Positions 8,291 through 16,443 of a DNA stretch of 32,426 nucleotides are shown here, piece after piece (position 1 is the first letter of the stretch; every line of letters starts with the position of its first letter). The position numbers were made by a program, and so were the translations under genes. Location: assembly GCA_030525875.1 (NCBI GenBank), contig JAUNDV010000016.1, forward strand, positions 17,460 to 49,885, written 5' to 3'. The notes below the pieces were generated by a model. The model made no database searches. It had not been told where the DNA came from and saw nothing but the letters and a program-made list of their open reading frames with translations. This stretch comes from Eubacteriales bacterium (GTDB lineage: Bacteria; Bacillota; Clostridia; Lachnospirales; Lachnospiraceae).

Positions 8291-9832
8291 ATGATGTCAT
8301 GGATTGAAAATTTTGTAGAGCAAGGCGTACAAGATGGGAAATTCAGCTATAATGAAGCAAGAAAAGATCTCCAAATAGCTTTATTGTATGCATTTGCCTG
8401 TCTTAATGCGGATGAGTATATATGTTATTATAAGGCAGCAGAGTGGATGAAAGATTCAGAGGAAAATGCTACAGGTTGTGGTGTGTGGTATTATCGTTAT
8501 TCCGTAGCTCTTATGTATTGCGGACATTTAAAGGAAGCCTTAGAGTATGCAGAAAAAGGTACTAAAGAAGAGCCGGATTATCCATGGATCTGGCTGCAAG
8601 CTGCTAAATTGCGTAGTCATTTTGGAAAGAAGGAGGCTGCCTTAGTTGCAGTTGAACAGGGCTTAAAGATAGAACCTAGAGATTTTGAATTTCTTACTTT
8701 AAAAGATGAAATTAATCAATGTATGGAAATAGAGCAGATGGAATACCACTATATTTATCCAGAGGCTGATCAGATGCTACAGAAAGGTTTAGATGTAAAT
8801 GCTGACGATAAGAGGAGATCTATTTCCTGTATAAGAATTAATGAAAAAGGTTTAGAGGAATTTTGGTCTATCTTTGGACCAAAACCGGAACAGTATGAGT
8901 GGGCAACGCCTTATATTCATTTTCCTTATAAGGTTAGTGATAATACTATAGAGTTAGTATTTAGGATGAATGAAGCAGGTGCGTCTAAGCTGGATGCGTA
9001 TTGGATGAAGAAATTAAAGGCACGTATTCAGAGTGGAGATTGGCTGGAACGTGAGTATATAGATGGGAGAGCCGCTATTCTGGATTCCATTTTCGTAGGA
9101 TTAGATTATTGCGTTATGCTTATATATAAGGTTAAAGAGGAAGATTTATATTTTGATATTTTCCTGAATCCTGATGGATCTGAAAGGTCATTTTTGCCAG
9201 GGAAACCAGAGCTTTATACAGAAGAAGAAATGTCAGCAGTGGAAGAACATATCGAGAAAACATTTGGAGCATTTGAGAGTGTATTTCATGAATTGATTTC
9301 TCCAGATATTCATCTAGACATATGCTTTATTGCACCATCGGAAGAAAGAAACTATTATACACTTGTGACGATGGGAATGGGAGCTCACCATATGAATGTG
9401 CCAGAGGAGTTAGCCAATTATAAGTTAGAGAGGGTGGAATTAGCTATTGCACTTCCTGCTTATTGGAAATTAGATGAAGAGTCTATGAAAGATGAGAAAT
9501 GGTATTGGCCGGTTCGTTTGTTAAAGGATTTAGCACGTCTTCCAATTGATAACAATACCTGGCTTGGTTATGGACATACAATAGATAATCAGTCACCTTA
9601 TGCAAATGATACCAGGCTATGTGCAAGTATGCTGATTGGTCTGCAAGGAGTTGAAGAAGATAGCGAAATTTGTATCTTACCAAATGGAGATGAGGTTAAC
9701 TTCTATCAGGTTATCCCACTTTGCAGAAAGGAGCTTGAGTACAAATTGAATCATGATGCGGATGAACTGCTAGATAAGATGTATGGTGTGAGCTTTGTAA
9801 TAAATCCAGATAGAGATAGCTATATCAGATAG
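8291..9832 (+). CDS. TPR-repeat protein with C-terminal SUFU (suppressor of fused) domain
   Basis: A 513-aa cytoplasmic protein, possibly 5'-truncated by an in-frame stop at 8234. Residues about 70-150 hold tetratricopeptide-like helices (YRYSVALMYCGHLKEALEYA, then PDYPWIWLQAAKLRSHFGKK). A middle domain of unknown type follows (about 175-320). The C-terminal part (about 335-510) matches the SUFU fold: LDICFIAPSEERNYYTLVTM, GMGAHHMNVP, ERVELAIALPAYWKLD, WPVRLLKDLARLP and a GYGHTIDN motif. Bacterial SUFU-domain proteins are known as immunity or accessory proteins of polymorphic toxin systems; no toxin gene is visible here. No effector enzyme motif is seen. Confidence 0.75.
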   Translation: MMSWIENFVEQGVQDGKFSYNEARKDLQIALLYAFACLNADEYICYYKAAEWMKDSEENATGCGVWYYRYSVALMYCGHLKEALEYAEKGTKEEPDYPWIWLQAAKLRSHFGKKEAALVAVEQGLKIEPRDFEFLTLKDEINQCMEIEQMEYHYIYPEADQMLQKGLDVNADDKRRSISCIRINEKGLEEFWSIFGPKPEQYEWATPYIHFPYKVSDNTIELVFRMNEAGASKLDAYWMKKLKARIQSGDWLEREYIDGRAAILDSIFVGLDYCVMLIYKVKEEDLYFDIFLNPDGSERSFLPGKPELYTEEEMSAVEEHIEKTFGAFESVFHELISPDIHLDICFIAPSEERNYYTLVTMGMGAHHMNVPEELANYKLERVELAIALPAYWKLDEESMKDEKWYWPVRLLKDLARLPIDNNTWLGYGHTIDNQSPYANDTRLCASMLIGLQGVEEDSEICILPNGDEVNFYQVIPLCRKELEYKLNHDADELLDKMYGVSFVINPDRDSYIR

Positions 9833-9857
9833 ACAATAAATAATATAAGACTTTGAA

Positions 9858-9886
9858 TGCCAGTAGGTAAAACTACTGGTATTTTT
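9858..9886 (+). terminator. Rho-independent terminator after the SUFU gene
   Basis: Stem TGCCAGTAG (9858-9866) and CTACTGGTA (9873-9881), nine pairs with one G-U, a GTAAAA loop, and then TTTTT (9882-9886). It lies 25 nt after the stop codon. Confidence 0.85.
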
Positions 9887-10136
9887 ATGCGTTTTATCTT
9901 TAGAGTTGCAATTTATATAATGCAAAAATATACATACATAGTGTATGATAATGCAAGGATGGGTTAAATCTTGTTAATTTAGATAAGTGCGAATAAATAT
10001 TAAATAAAATACACATATTCTTAAAGAATATTCATAAAGATAGCTGAAATAAATCATATATAACACAAGAATAAGACCGTTATACACAATAGAACATGTA
10101 CTTATAAATATACAATAATAATTTATAAATATACTA

Positions 10137-10165
10137 TTGACAAACAAAATAAAGAGGAGTACAAT
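10137..10165 (+). promoter_or_regulatory. Near-consensus promoter of the amino-acid transporter operon
   Basis: TTGACA (10137-10142), exactly 17 bp, TACAAT (10160-10165), 50 nt before the start codon of the binding protein. The leader contains a GAATA-aa-TATTC dyad (10187-10198). The rest of the 9887-10136 gap is AT-rich. It holds a second GAATAAATATT (9991-10001) and a CATACA-tag-TGTATG dyad (9933-9947), with no coding potential I trust. Confidence 0.75.
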
Positions 10166-10215
10166 GCGAGACATCAAAACAAATATGAATAAATATTCGA
10201 AAGAGGGGAATAATT

Positions 10216-11049
10216 ATGAAAAAGACTGCTTTACTTATACTTTCATTAATGCTTATGGCAACTGTAGGATGTTCAAATAAAAATGATGGAGGAACAAAGC
10301 TTCAGGAGATTAAGGATAAAGGTGTAATAACTATGGCAACAAGTCCTGATTTTGGCCCATATGAATTTATGGATCTTAATAAAACTGGAGAGGAAGCAAT
10401 AGTTGGCTGCGATGTAGAACTTGGAAAGTTTATTGCCAGTGAAATAGGAGTTGATATTGAGATTGTTCCTATGGATTTCAAATCATGTCAGGCAGCTGTA
10501 TCAGTAGGAAAGGTAGATTTTTCAATCTCTGGATACGCAAAGACACCTGAGCGTGAGGAGAGTATGGAATGCTCAGATACTTTCCTTTGGGAAGGACCTA
10601 CAGATAAGAGTCAGGGACTTATAGTATTGAAGGAAAATGCAGACCTCCTTTCAAATAAGGATGGTTTTGCAGGTAAAAAGATTGGAGCACAAAATGGTTC
10701 TCTTCAGGTAAATCTCACAGAGTCACAGCTTCCAGATGCACAGATCGAATTTATCTCATCTATAAATGATGGAGTGATGATGCTTTTAAATGGAAAAATA
10801 GATGCTCTTGCTTCTTCTTATGAAACAGGAGAGCAGTTTTGTAAAAACTATGATGAGCTTATTATGAGCGAGTTTGTATTTGAGGATACAACAGAGGATG
10901 GAAATGTTGTACTTGCACCAAAGGGTGAAACCGCACTTATGGATGAAATAAACAAGGCTATCAAAAAGGCAAAGGATGAGGGCTATATGGATAAGTGGCT
11001 TGCTGAGTCAAAGGAGCTTTGTGATTCCTTAGGTATAAAGGTTAACTGA
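10216..11049 (+). CDS. Polar amino-acid ABC transporter, substrate-binding lipoprotein
   Basis: A 277-aa family 3 (HisJ/GlnH-like) solute-binding protein. The N-terminus is a lipoprotein signal (MKKTALLILSLMLMATVGC) with the modified cysteine at residue 19, so it is anchored outside the membrane. The mature part begins with the typical LQEIKDKGVITMATSPDFGP, and later has VGCDVELGKFIASEIGVDIE, VDFSISGYAKTPEREESM and KIGAQNGS. Length is normal. RBS GAGGGG precedes the ATG. It is the first gene of an operon with a permease, an ATPase and an M20 amidohydrolase. The substrate is probably an amino acid or a small amino-acid conjugate; specificity is not readable. Confidence 0.92.
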   Translation: MKKTALLILSLMLMATVGCSNKNDGGTKLQEIKDKGVITMATSPDFGPYEFMDLNKTGEEAIVGCDVELGKFIASEIGVDIEIVPMDFKSCQAAVSVGKVDFSISGYAKTPEREESMECSDTFLWEGPTDKSQGLIVLKENADLLSNKDGFAGKKIGAQNGSLQVNLTESQLPDAQIEFISSINDGVMMLLNGKIDALASSYETGEQFCKNYDELIMSEFVFEDTTEDGNVVLAPKGETALMDEINKAIKKAKDEGYMDKWLAESKELCDSLGIKVN

Positions 11050-11089
11050 TATTTCAAATAAGTATATCTAAGTAAGGGGACAGTGTAAA

Positions 11090-11776
11090 ATGCAGATCAT
11101 TGAGAATATATTTAAGGTATTAGAGCGATATGGTTATTTATTTATAGAAGGAACAAAGGTTACATTAGAGTTTTCACTGATTGCTGTATCAGGCGGCGTA
11201 ATCTTTGGTTTCATCATAGCCATGATGAAAAGATCACAGTTTAAGCTTTTTGGAGTAAAACCACTTTCTTTGATATCAGGATTTTACATTGAAATAGTGA
11301 GAGGAACTCCCATATTACTCCAGCTTTACCTGTTTTATTTCTGGATACCGGATGCACTTCCATTTCTTCATCTTACAAAATTTGGAAGTATTGCCTTGGC
11401 TCTGATTTGCAATTCAGCAGCTTATGTTTCAGAAATAATACGTGCTGGTATAGAGGCTGTTGACAAGGGACAGATGGAGGCAGCAAGATGTCTTGGATTA
11501 TCACATTCCATGGCTATGAGAAAAATCATTATGCCACAGGCTATGAAAAATATACTTCCAGCTTTATGTAATGAATTTATTATGATGATAAAGGAAACCT
11601 CACTTGCTTCAACCTTCTTTGCAGGAGATATTATGACACAGTACAATGTCGTAAATGGTGCGTTGTTCCTTGTTATTGAACCACTTATTATTGTAGGAGT
11701 TATTTACTTTGTACTTACCTTTGGCCTTAGCAAGGCTGTAGGAGCTTATGAAAGGAGAATAAAGAAAAATGATTAA
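11090..11776 (+). CDS. Polar amino-acid ABC transporter, permease
   Basis: A 228-aa HisM/GlnP-type inner-membrane permease with about five transmembrane helices. The family EAA loop is present near residues 125-155 ([20 protein letters not shown], then [10 protein letters not shown]), which docks the ATPase. The segment [20 protein letters not shown] is characteristic of the amino-acid branch. Only one permease gene is present, so the channel is probably a homodimer. The gene ends 8 nt inside the ATPase gene, which indicates translational coupling. Confidence 0.92.
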   Translation: MQIIENIFKVLERYGYLFIEGTKVTLEFSLIAVSGGVIFGFIIAMMKRSQFKLFGVKPLSLISGFYIEIVRGTPILLQLYLFYFWIPDALPFLHLTKFGSIALALICNSAAYVSEIIRAGIEAVDKGQMEAARCLGLSHSMAMRKIIMPQAMKNILPALCNEFIMMIKETSLASTFFAGDIMTQYNVVNGALFLVIEPLIIVGVIYFVLTFGLSKAVGAYERRIKKND

Positions 11777-12491
11777 AGTAACAAATCTTCATAAATCCTT
11801 CGGCAAGGTCGAGGTATTAAAGGGCGTAAGCCAGCATATTAAAAAGGGAGAGGTCGTATCTATTATTGGACCTTCAGGCGGTGGAAAAAGTACATTTTTA
11901 AGATGTTTAAATATGTTAGAAGTACCTGACAGCGGAGAAATTATATTTGATGGAGTGGATATTACAAAGGAAAAAACAAATATCGATCTTCATCGTCAGA
12001 AAATGGGTATGGTATTCCAGCATTTTAATGTATTTCCACATATGACTGTATTGGAAAATATCACTTTGGCACCTGTTATGCTCAAGAAAAAAACAAAAGA
12101 AGAAGCAGAGCTAATGGCAGATGAGCTATTGAAAAAGGTTGGTCTTTATGAGAAGAAAAATGAATACCCAACCAAGCTGTCAGGCGGACAGAAACAGCGT
12201 CTTGCAATAGTGAGGGCACTCGCAATGGAACCTGAGGTAATGCTTTTTGATGAGCCTACCTCAGCTCTTGATCCAGAAATGGTAGGAGAGGTGCTTTCTG
12301 TAATTAAAGATCTGGTTGAGAGTGGCATAACAGCGGTTATAGTTACACATGAAATGGGCTTTGCAAAAGAGGTATCAGACAGAGTTTTATTTATGGACGG
12401 TGGAATAATAGCTGAGGAGGGAACACCTGAGGAGGTATTCCAAAATCCTAAGAATAAGCGTACACAGGAATTCCTAAGCAAGGTGCTTTAA
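11769..12491 (+). CDS. Polar amino-acid ABC transporter, ATP-binding protein
   Basis: A 240-aa GlnQ/HisP-type ATPase that powers the transporter. Walker [10 protein letters not shown] is at residues 34-42, a Q-loop lies in [20 protein letters not shown], the signature is LSGGQKQR, Walker B is [14 protein letters not shown] and the H-loop is VTHEMGFA. All catalytic elements are intact. It overlaps the permease gene by 8 nt, and its ribosome binding site (AAGGAG, 11751-11756) lies inside that gene. Twenty nt separate it from the amidohydrolase gene. Confidence 0.95.
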   Translation: MIKVTNLHKSFGKVEVLKGVSQHIKKGEVVSIIGPSGGGKSTFLRCLNMLEVPDSGEIIFDGVDITKEKTNIDLHRQKMGMVFQHFNVFPHMTVLENITLAPVMLKKKTKEEAELMADELLKKVGLYEKKNEYPTKLSGGQKQRLAIVRALAMEPEVMLFDEPTSALDPEMVGEVLSVIKDLVESGITAVIVTHEMGFAKEVSDRVLFMDGGIIAEEGTPEEVFQNPKNKRTQEFLSKVL

Positions 12492-12510
12492 TAAATGGAG
12501 GTTTGGTAGT

Positions 12511-13956
12511 ATGACACAGCAGGAAATAGAAAAGATTATTAAGGATGAGATAAAGGTGAAGTCAGATTTATGCTGTGATATAAGTGATAAGATATGGGAT
12601 TATGCAGAGCTTTCACTTAAGGAATATAAATCAGCTGCACTTTACATAGATGTATTAAAAAAGGAAGGCTTTGAGGTCGAGGAAAAGCTTTGTGGAATTG
12701 ATACCTGCTTTAAGGCCTCTTATGGAAATGGAAGACCATATATAGGTATTCTGGCTGAATTTGATGCACTTTCGGGCTTAAGTCAGGAGGCTGGTAAAAC
12801 AAAGAAAAAGGAGCTTATAAAGAATGGTTCAGGCCACGGCTGTGGACATAACATGCTTGGAGCTGGTTCCTTACTTGCAACTCTTGCCGTAAAAAAGCTT
12901 TTATCTGAGTCAAAGCTTAGTGGAACTGTTATATTTTACGGCTGTCCGGGTGAAGAAGGTGGTGCTTCCAAGGCTTTCCTTGCAAGAGATGAGGAGTGGA
13001 AGAAGCTGGATGCAGCTCTTACATGGCATCCGGATGATTTGAACAGAGTTTCAACAGGCACATGCAATTCATGTATACAGAAAGAATATGAATTTAGCGG
13101 AATAGCAGCCCATGCAGCAGGCAATCCTGAGGCCGGACGTTCTGCACTTGATGCGGTTACACTTATGAACCTGGGTGTAGAGTTTCTTAGAGAGCATATG
13201 AATTCTACGGCAAGAGTGCATTATGCAATAACAAATAGTGGTGGAGTTTCACCTAATGTCGTACAGGCTAAGGCAAAGGTTCTCTATATGATAAGGGATG
13301 TTAAGGTATCAGATGCGGTTGCACTTGAAAAGCGAGTAGATAAGATTGCAAAAGCCGCTGCCATGATGACTGAAACCAAGTTAAAAATTAATTTTATAGA
13401 TGGCTGTGCCAATGTAGTTCCAAATAAGAAACTTGAAGAGCTATTATATGACAAATTTGTACAGGCGGGTGTTGCAGACTTTACAGATGAAGAAAAAGCC
13501 TTTGCTGCAAATATAATTAAGTCATATGAAGCTCCTTCAGGAAAGCTACCGGGAGGCTATGGAGAAGAAACTGAGCAGTATGCTGTAATCAAGGAAAAGA
13601 GTAATAACGGAATGAATTCTCTCAACGATTTTCTCGTGCCTTATACTTTTTCTACAGAGGCCTCAGCAGGTTCAACTGATGTAGGCGATGTCAGCTGGCA
13701 GACACCTACAGCACAGATTAACACTGTATGCTTTGCATCAAATTCTCCGGGACATTCGTGGCAGAATGTATCTGTAGGAAAGACCAGCATAGGACATAAG
13801 GGACTTGAAAATGCAGGTCTGGTTCTTGCACTTTCCTGTAGTGAGCTTTTTATAAATAATAAAATTTTGGAAGAGGCAAAGGTGGAATTTGAAAAGCGAA
13901 CCGAGTCCGGCTATACCTGTCCTGTTCCAAAGAAGGCAAAGCCTGTCGCAATATGA
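12511..13956 (+). CDS. M20-family amidohydrolase, AbgB-like
   Basis: A 481-aa zinc-type M20 amidohydrolase, closest in features to AbgB, the subunit of p-aminobenzoyl-glutamate hydrolase, and of the same length as I recall for E. coli AbgB. Visible metal-site and active-site elements are EFDALSGLSQEAG, GSGHGCGHNMLGAG, GCPGEEGGA, LTWHPDD and a late SPGHSWQNV. There is no signal peptide, so it is cytoplasmic. It follows the ABC ATPase by 20 nt behind GGAGG, so transporter and hydrolase are made together. This suggests that the imported substrate is an N-acyl or amide-linked amino acid cleaved inside the cell. No AbgA partner is seen nearby, so it may act alone. Confidence 0.85.
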   Translation: MTQQEIEKIIKDEIKVKSDLCCDISDKIWDYAELSLKEYKSAALYIDVLKKEGFEVEEKLCGIDTCFKASYGNGRPYIGILAEFDALSGLSQEAGKTKKKELIKNGSGHGCGHNMLGAGSLLATLAVKKLLSESKLSGTVIFYGCPGEEGGASKAFLARDEEWKKLDAALTWHPDDLNRVSTGTCNSCIQKEYEFSGIAAHAAGNPEAGRSALDAVTLMNLGVEFLREHMNSTARVHYAITNSGGVSPNVVQAKAKVLYMIRDVKVSDAVALEKRVDKIAKAAAMMTETKLKINFIDGCANVVPNKKLEELLYDKFVQAGVADFTDEEKAFAANIIKSYEAPSGKLPGGYGEETEQYAVIKEKSNNGMNSLNDFLVPYTFSTEASAGSTDVGDVSWQTPTAQINTVCFASNSPGHSWQNVSVGKTSIGHKGLENAGLVLALSCSELFINNKILEEAKVEFEKRTESGYTCPVPKKAKPVAI

Positions 13957-14040
13957 TAAATATTGAATATCAGCTGATGGTACAATATCATTTTGTACTT
14001 GATTTAGTGAAATACAATTTTCCCAATAATGTAAATATAT

Positions 14041-14090
14041 AAATACCGGTGCGGAATACTCCATTGTGGAATATTCCATGCCGGTATTTT
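14041..14090 (+). terminator. Long bipartite hairpin terminator after the amidohydrolase operon
   Basis: The outer stem is AAATACCGG (14041-14049) with CCGGTATTT (14081-14089). Inside, after a 3-nt weak region, GGAATA pairs with TATTCC and TCCA with TGGA around a TTG loop. The whole 49-nt palindrome is followed by only one more T, and each outer arm is A- or T-ended, so it may work in both directions. It lies 85 nt after the stop codon. Confidence 0.7.
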
Positions 14091-14092
14091 AC

Positions 14093-14121
14093 TTGAGTAA
14101 TTATGCTGGTTTTGTTATGCT
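14093..14121 (+). promoter_or_regulatory. Candidate promoter of the P1 peptidase gene
   Basis: TTGAGT (14093-14098), 17 bp, TATGCT (14116-14121), with a TGN extended -10 (TGT at 14113-14115). It starts 3 nt after the preceding terminator and 167 nt before the start codon. The long leader (14122-14259) is AT-rich with no structure I recognise. Confidence 0.4.
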
Positions 14122-14259
14122 GGTATTAAAATATATACATGTTAAATTATTTGAAAATATCAAAGTTTTAGATTGGATTTTTAGAAACATCAAGGTGCAG
14201 ATTTGATTTTGGAAAATGTAAAGATTTAGATTTAAAATAAAAAAGGAACGGGTGGCTTT

Positions 14260-15231
14260 ATGAATAATATTAAAGAAATTTCAATAGAAGAATTTGAAGG
14301 ACTTTCAATTGGACATGCGCAGGATGATGAGGCAAAGACAGGCGTAAGTGTTTTATATTTTAAGAATGGAGCAAAGGCAGGCTGTGATATAAGCGGTGGA
14401 GGTCCAGCATCCAGAGAGACACCGCTTACAAGCCCTTTGACTGCTGATAATCCGATAAATGCTGTTGTGCTTTCTGGAGGAAGTGCCTATGGTCTTGCTG
14501 CTTCGGATGGAGTTATGCACTGTCTGGAAGAGCATAATATTGGCTTTGACACAGGCTTTTCAAAGGTTCCTCTAGTATGTCAGTCATGTATTTATGATCT
14601 TGGTTATGGAAGGTCAGATGTAAGACCTGATTCAGCTATGGGCTATATCGCCTGCAAAAATGCTCTCGGGAAAACAGATTCAGTAATGGGAAATGTAGGA
14701 GCAGGAACAGGGGCAAGTGTAGGAAAGCTTCTGGGTATGGCACAGGCACAAAAATCAGGGCTTGGAATTTATGTAATAAAGCTTGGAGAGCTCAAAATAG
14801 CTGCTGTTGTAGTTGTAAATGCATTTGGCGATATATTTGATCCTGAAAATGGAGAAAAGCTTGCAGGTTTGATGGATAAGGAAAGAAGTAATTTTATGGA
14901 TATACGAGATATGTTCATAAATATTATGACTACACCTAAAAATCTGTTTCATACAAATACTACCATTGGATGCATTATTACAAATGCAGATTTTGACAAG
15001 GCTATGCTTAATAAGCTTGCTGCCATGACCAGAAATGCTTATGCAAGATGTATTGACCCTGTTGGCACAATGGCAGACGGAGATAGCATTTACGCTTGTA
15101 GTATTGGATCGGTAAAAGCAGATATAAATCTTGTGGGAATGCTTTCTGCAAAGGTAATGGAAAAAGCAATAAAAAACGCGGTGATAAAATCAGCTATAAG
15201 TGATGAAGAATATTTAAGGAATTGCCTTTAA
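14260..15231 (+). CDS. P1 (DmpA/BapA) family self-processing peptidase
   Basis: A 323-aa Ntn-type hydrolase of peptidase family P1, which cleaves itself into two chains and then acts as an aminopeptidase, in some members on D- or beta-amino-acid peptides. Family elements are GLSIGHAQDDEAKTGVSVL, DISGGGPASRETPL, NAVVLSGGSAYGLAASDGVM, GNVGAGTGASVGK and VVVNAFGDIFDP. The expected cleavage is before Thr234 in HTNTTIGCIITNADF, making that Thr the nucleophile; this is inferred from the family. It has no signal peptide. It follows the transporter/amidohydrolase operon in the same direction but has its own promoter and an intervening terminator. A role in degrading unusual peptides fits the neighbours. 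Confidence 0.88.
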   Translation: MNNIKEISIEEFEGLSIGHAQDDEAKTGVSVLYFKNGAKAGCDISGGGPASRETPLTSPLTADNPINAVVLSGGSAYGLAASDGVMHCLEEHNIGFDTGFSKVPLVCQSCIYDLGYGRSDVRPDSAMGYIACKNALGKTDSVMGNVGAGTGASVGKLLGMAQAQKSGLGIYVIKLGELKIAAVVVVNAFGDIFDPENGEKLAGLMDKERSNFMDIRDMFINIMTTPKNLFHTNTTIGCIITNADFDKAMLNKLAAMTRNAYARCIDPVGTMADGDSIYACSIGSVKADINLVGMLSAKVMEKAIKNAVIKSAISDEEYLRNCL

Positions 15232-15250
15232 ATTAAGCAGGTACAGAAAC

Positions 15251-15279
15251 TTGTTTTTGATTAATTAATAAGATATAGA
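15251..15279 (+). promoter_or_regulatory. Candidate sbcDC promoter
   Basis: TTGTTT (15251-15256), 17 bp, TATAGA (15274-15279), in the 80-nt gap between the P1 peptidase gene and sbcD. The RBS GGAGGAA is at 15297-15303. Confidence 0.4.
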
Positions 15280-15311
15280 AAATCAACCCTAAAGTTGGAG
15301 GAATTTTGTAT

Positions 15312-16442
15312 ATGAAATTTATTCACCTTTCAGATCTTCACATAGGAAAAAGAGTTAATGAATTTTCTATGATAGATGACCAGAGGTATATATTAAAGCA
15401 GATATTGGAAATTATTGACGATATAAAGCCGGATGGCGTAATCATAGCAGGTGATGTATATGATAAGACCATGCCATCAGAGGAGGCCGTACATCTTCTT
15501 AATGACTTTATAGATTCCTTGTCTGAAAGAAAACAGGAAACATATATCATAAGTGGAAATCATGATTCAGCTGAACGTCTTGCCTTTGGATATAAGCTCA
15601 TGGACAAAAGTGGTATACATATTAGTCCCGCATACAATGGTGAAACAGTAAAATTTGATCTTACGGACAGCTATGGAGAGCTTTCATTATATTTGCTTCC
15701 TTTTATAAAACCAGTGCATGTAAGAAGATATTTTCCTGAGGAAGAGATAATAAGCTATACAGATGCTGTGAAGGTGGCTGTAAAGCATATGGATATTGAT
15801 ACAGATAAAAGAAATATTATAGTAACACATCAGTTTATTACTGGAGCTTCAAAAAGTGATTCAGAGGATATCTCAGTAGGTGGAAGTGACAATGTGGACG
15901 CATCGGCCTTTGACAGCTTTGACTATGTTGCTCTTGGACATATACACGCTCCGCAAAAGGTAGGAAGAGAAACTATAAGATATTGTGGAACACCAGTTAA
16001 ATATTCATTTTCAGAAGAAAAAGATGAGAAATCCGTAACTATAGTAGAACTTAAGAATAAGGGAGAAATAGAAATCAGTACAGTTCCATTAAAGCCGTTA
16101 AAGGACATGAGGACAATAAAAGGAAGCTATATGGAGCTTACCTCAAAGGCATTTTACGAGGGAACTAATACTGAGGATTATATTCAGGCTGTGCTTACAG
16201 ATGAGGAGGATGTGCTGGATGCAATAGCAAGGCTGAGAACAATCTATCCAAATATCATGGGTGTGAAATATGACAATATACGTACAAGGCGGAACAATGA
16301 CATAGGAAGAGCTGAAAATGTTGAATTATTAAGGCCGCTTGAGATATTTTCAGAATTTTATCAAAAGCAGAATAATAAGCCGATGAATGACGAGCAAAAA
16401 CGTCTTGTTTCTGAGCTTATTGAAAGTATATGGGAGAGATGA
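15312..16442 (+). CDS. sbcD: Exonuclease subunit SbcD
   Basis: A 376-aa calcineurin-like (Mre11-type) phosphoesterase, the nuclease subunit of SbcCD. The complex trims hairpins and protein-blocked DNA ends. Metal-binding motifs are all present: FIHLSDLHIGK (D8, H10), AGDVYDK (D48), SGNHDS (N83, H84), THQF and LGHIHAP. The start ATG 15312 is preferred over an in-frame TTG at 15306 because it lies 8 nt after GGAGGAA and begins with the conserved MKFIHLSDLH. It ends 1 nt before the sbcC start, so the two are translationally coupled. Confidence 0.95.
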   Translation: MKFIHLSDLHIGKRVNEFSMIDDQRYILKQILEIIDDIKPDGVIIAGDVYDKTMPSEEAVHLLNDFIDSLSERKQETYIISGNHDSAERLAFGYKLMDKSGIHISPAYNGETVKFDLTDSYGELSLYLLPFIKPVHVRRYFPEEEIISYTDAVKVAVKHMDIDTDKRNIIVTHQFITGASKSDSEDISVGGSDNVDASAFDSFDYVALGHIHAPQKVGRETIRYCGTPVKYSFSEEKDEKSVTIVELKNKGEIEISTVPLKPLKDMRTIKGSYMELTSKAFYEGTNTEDYIQAVLTDEEDVLDAIARLRTIYPNIMGVKYDNIRTRRNNDIGRAENVELLRPLEIFSEFYQKQNNKPMNDEQKRLVSELIESIWER

Positions 16443-16443
16443 T

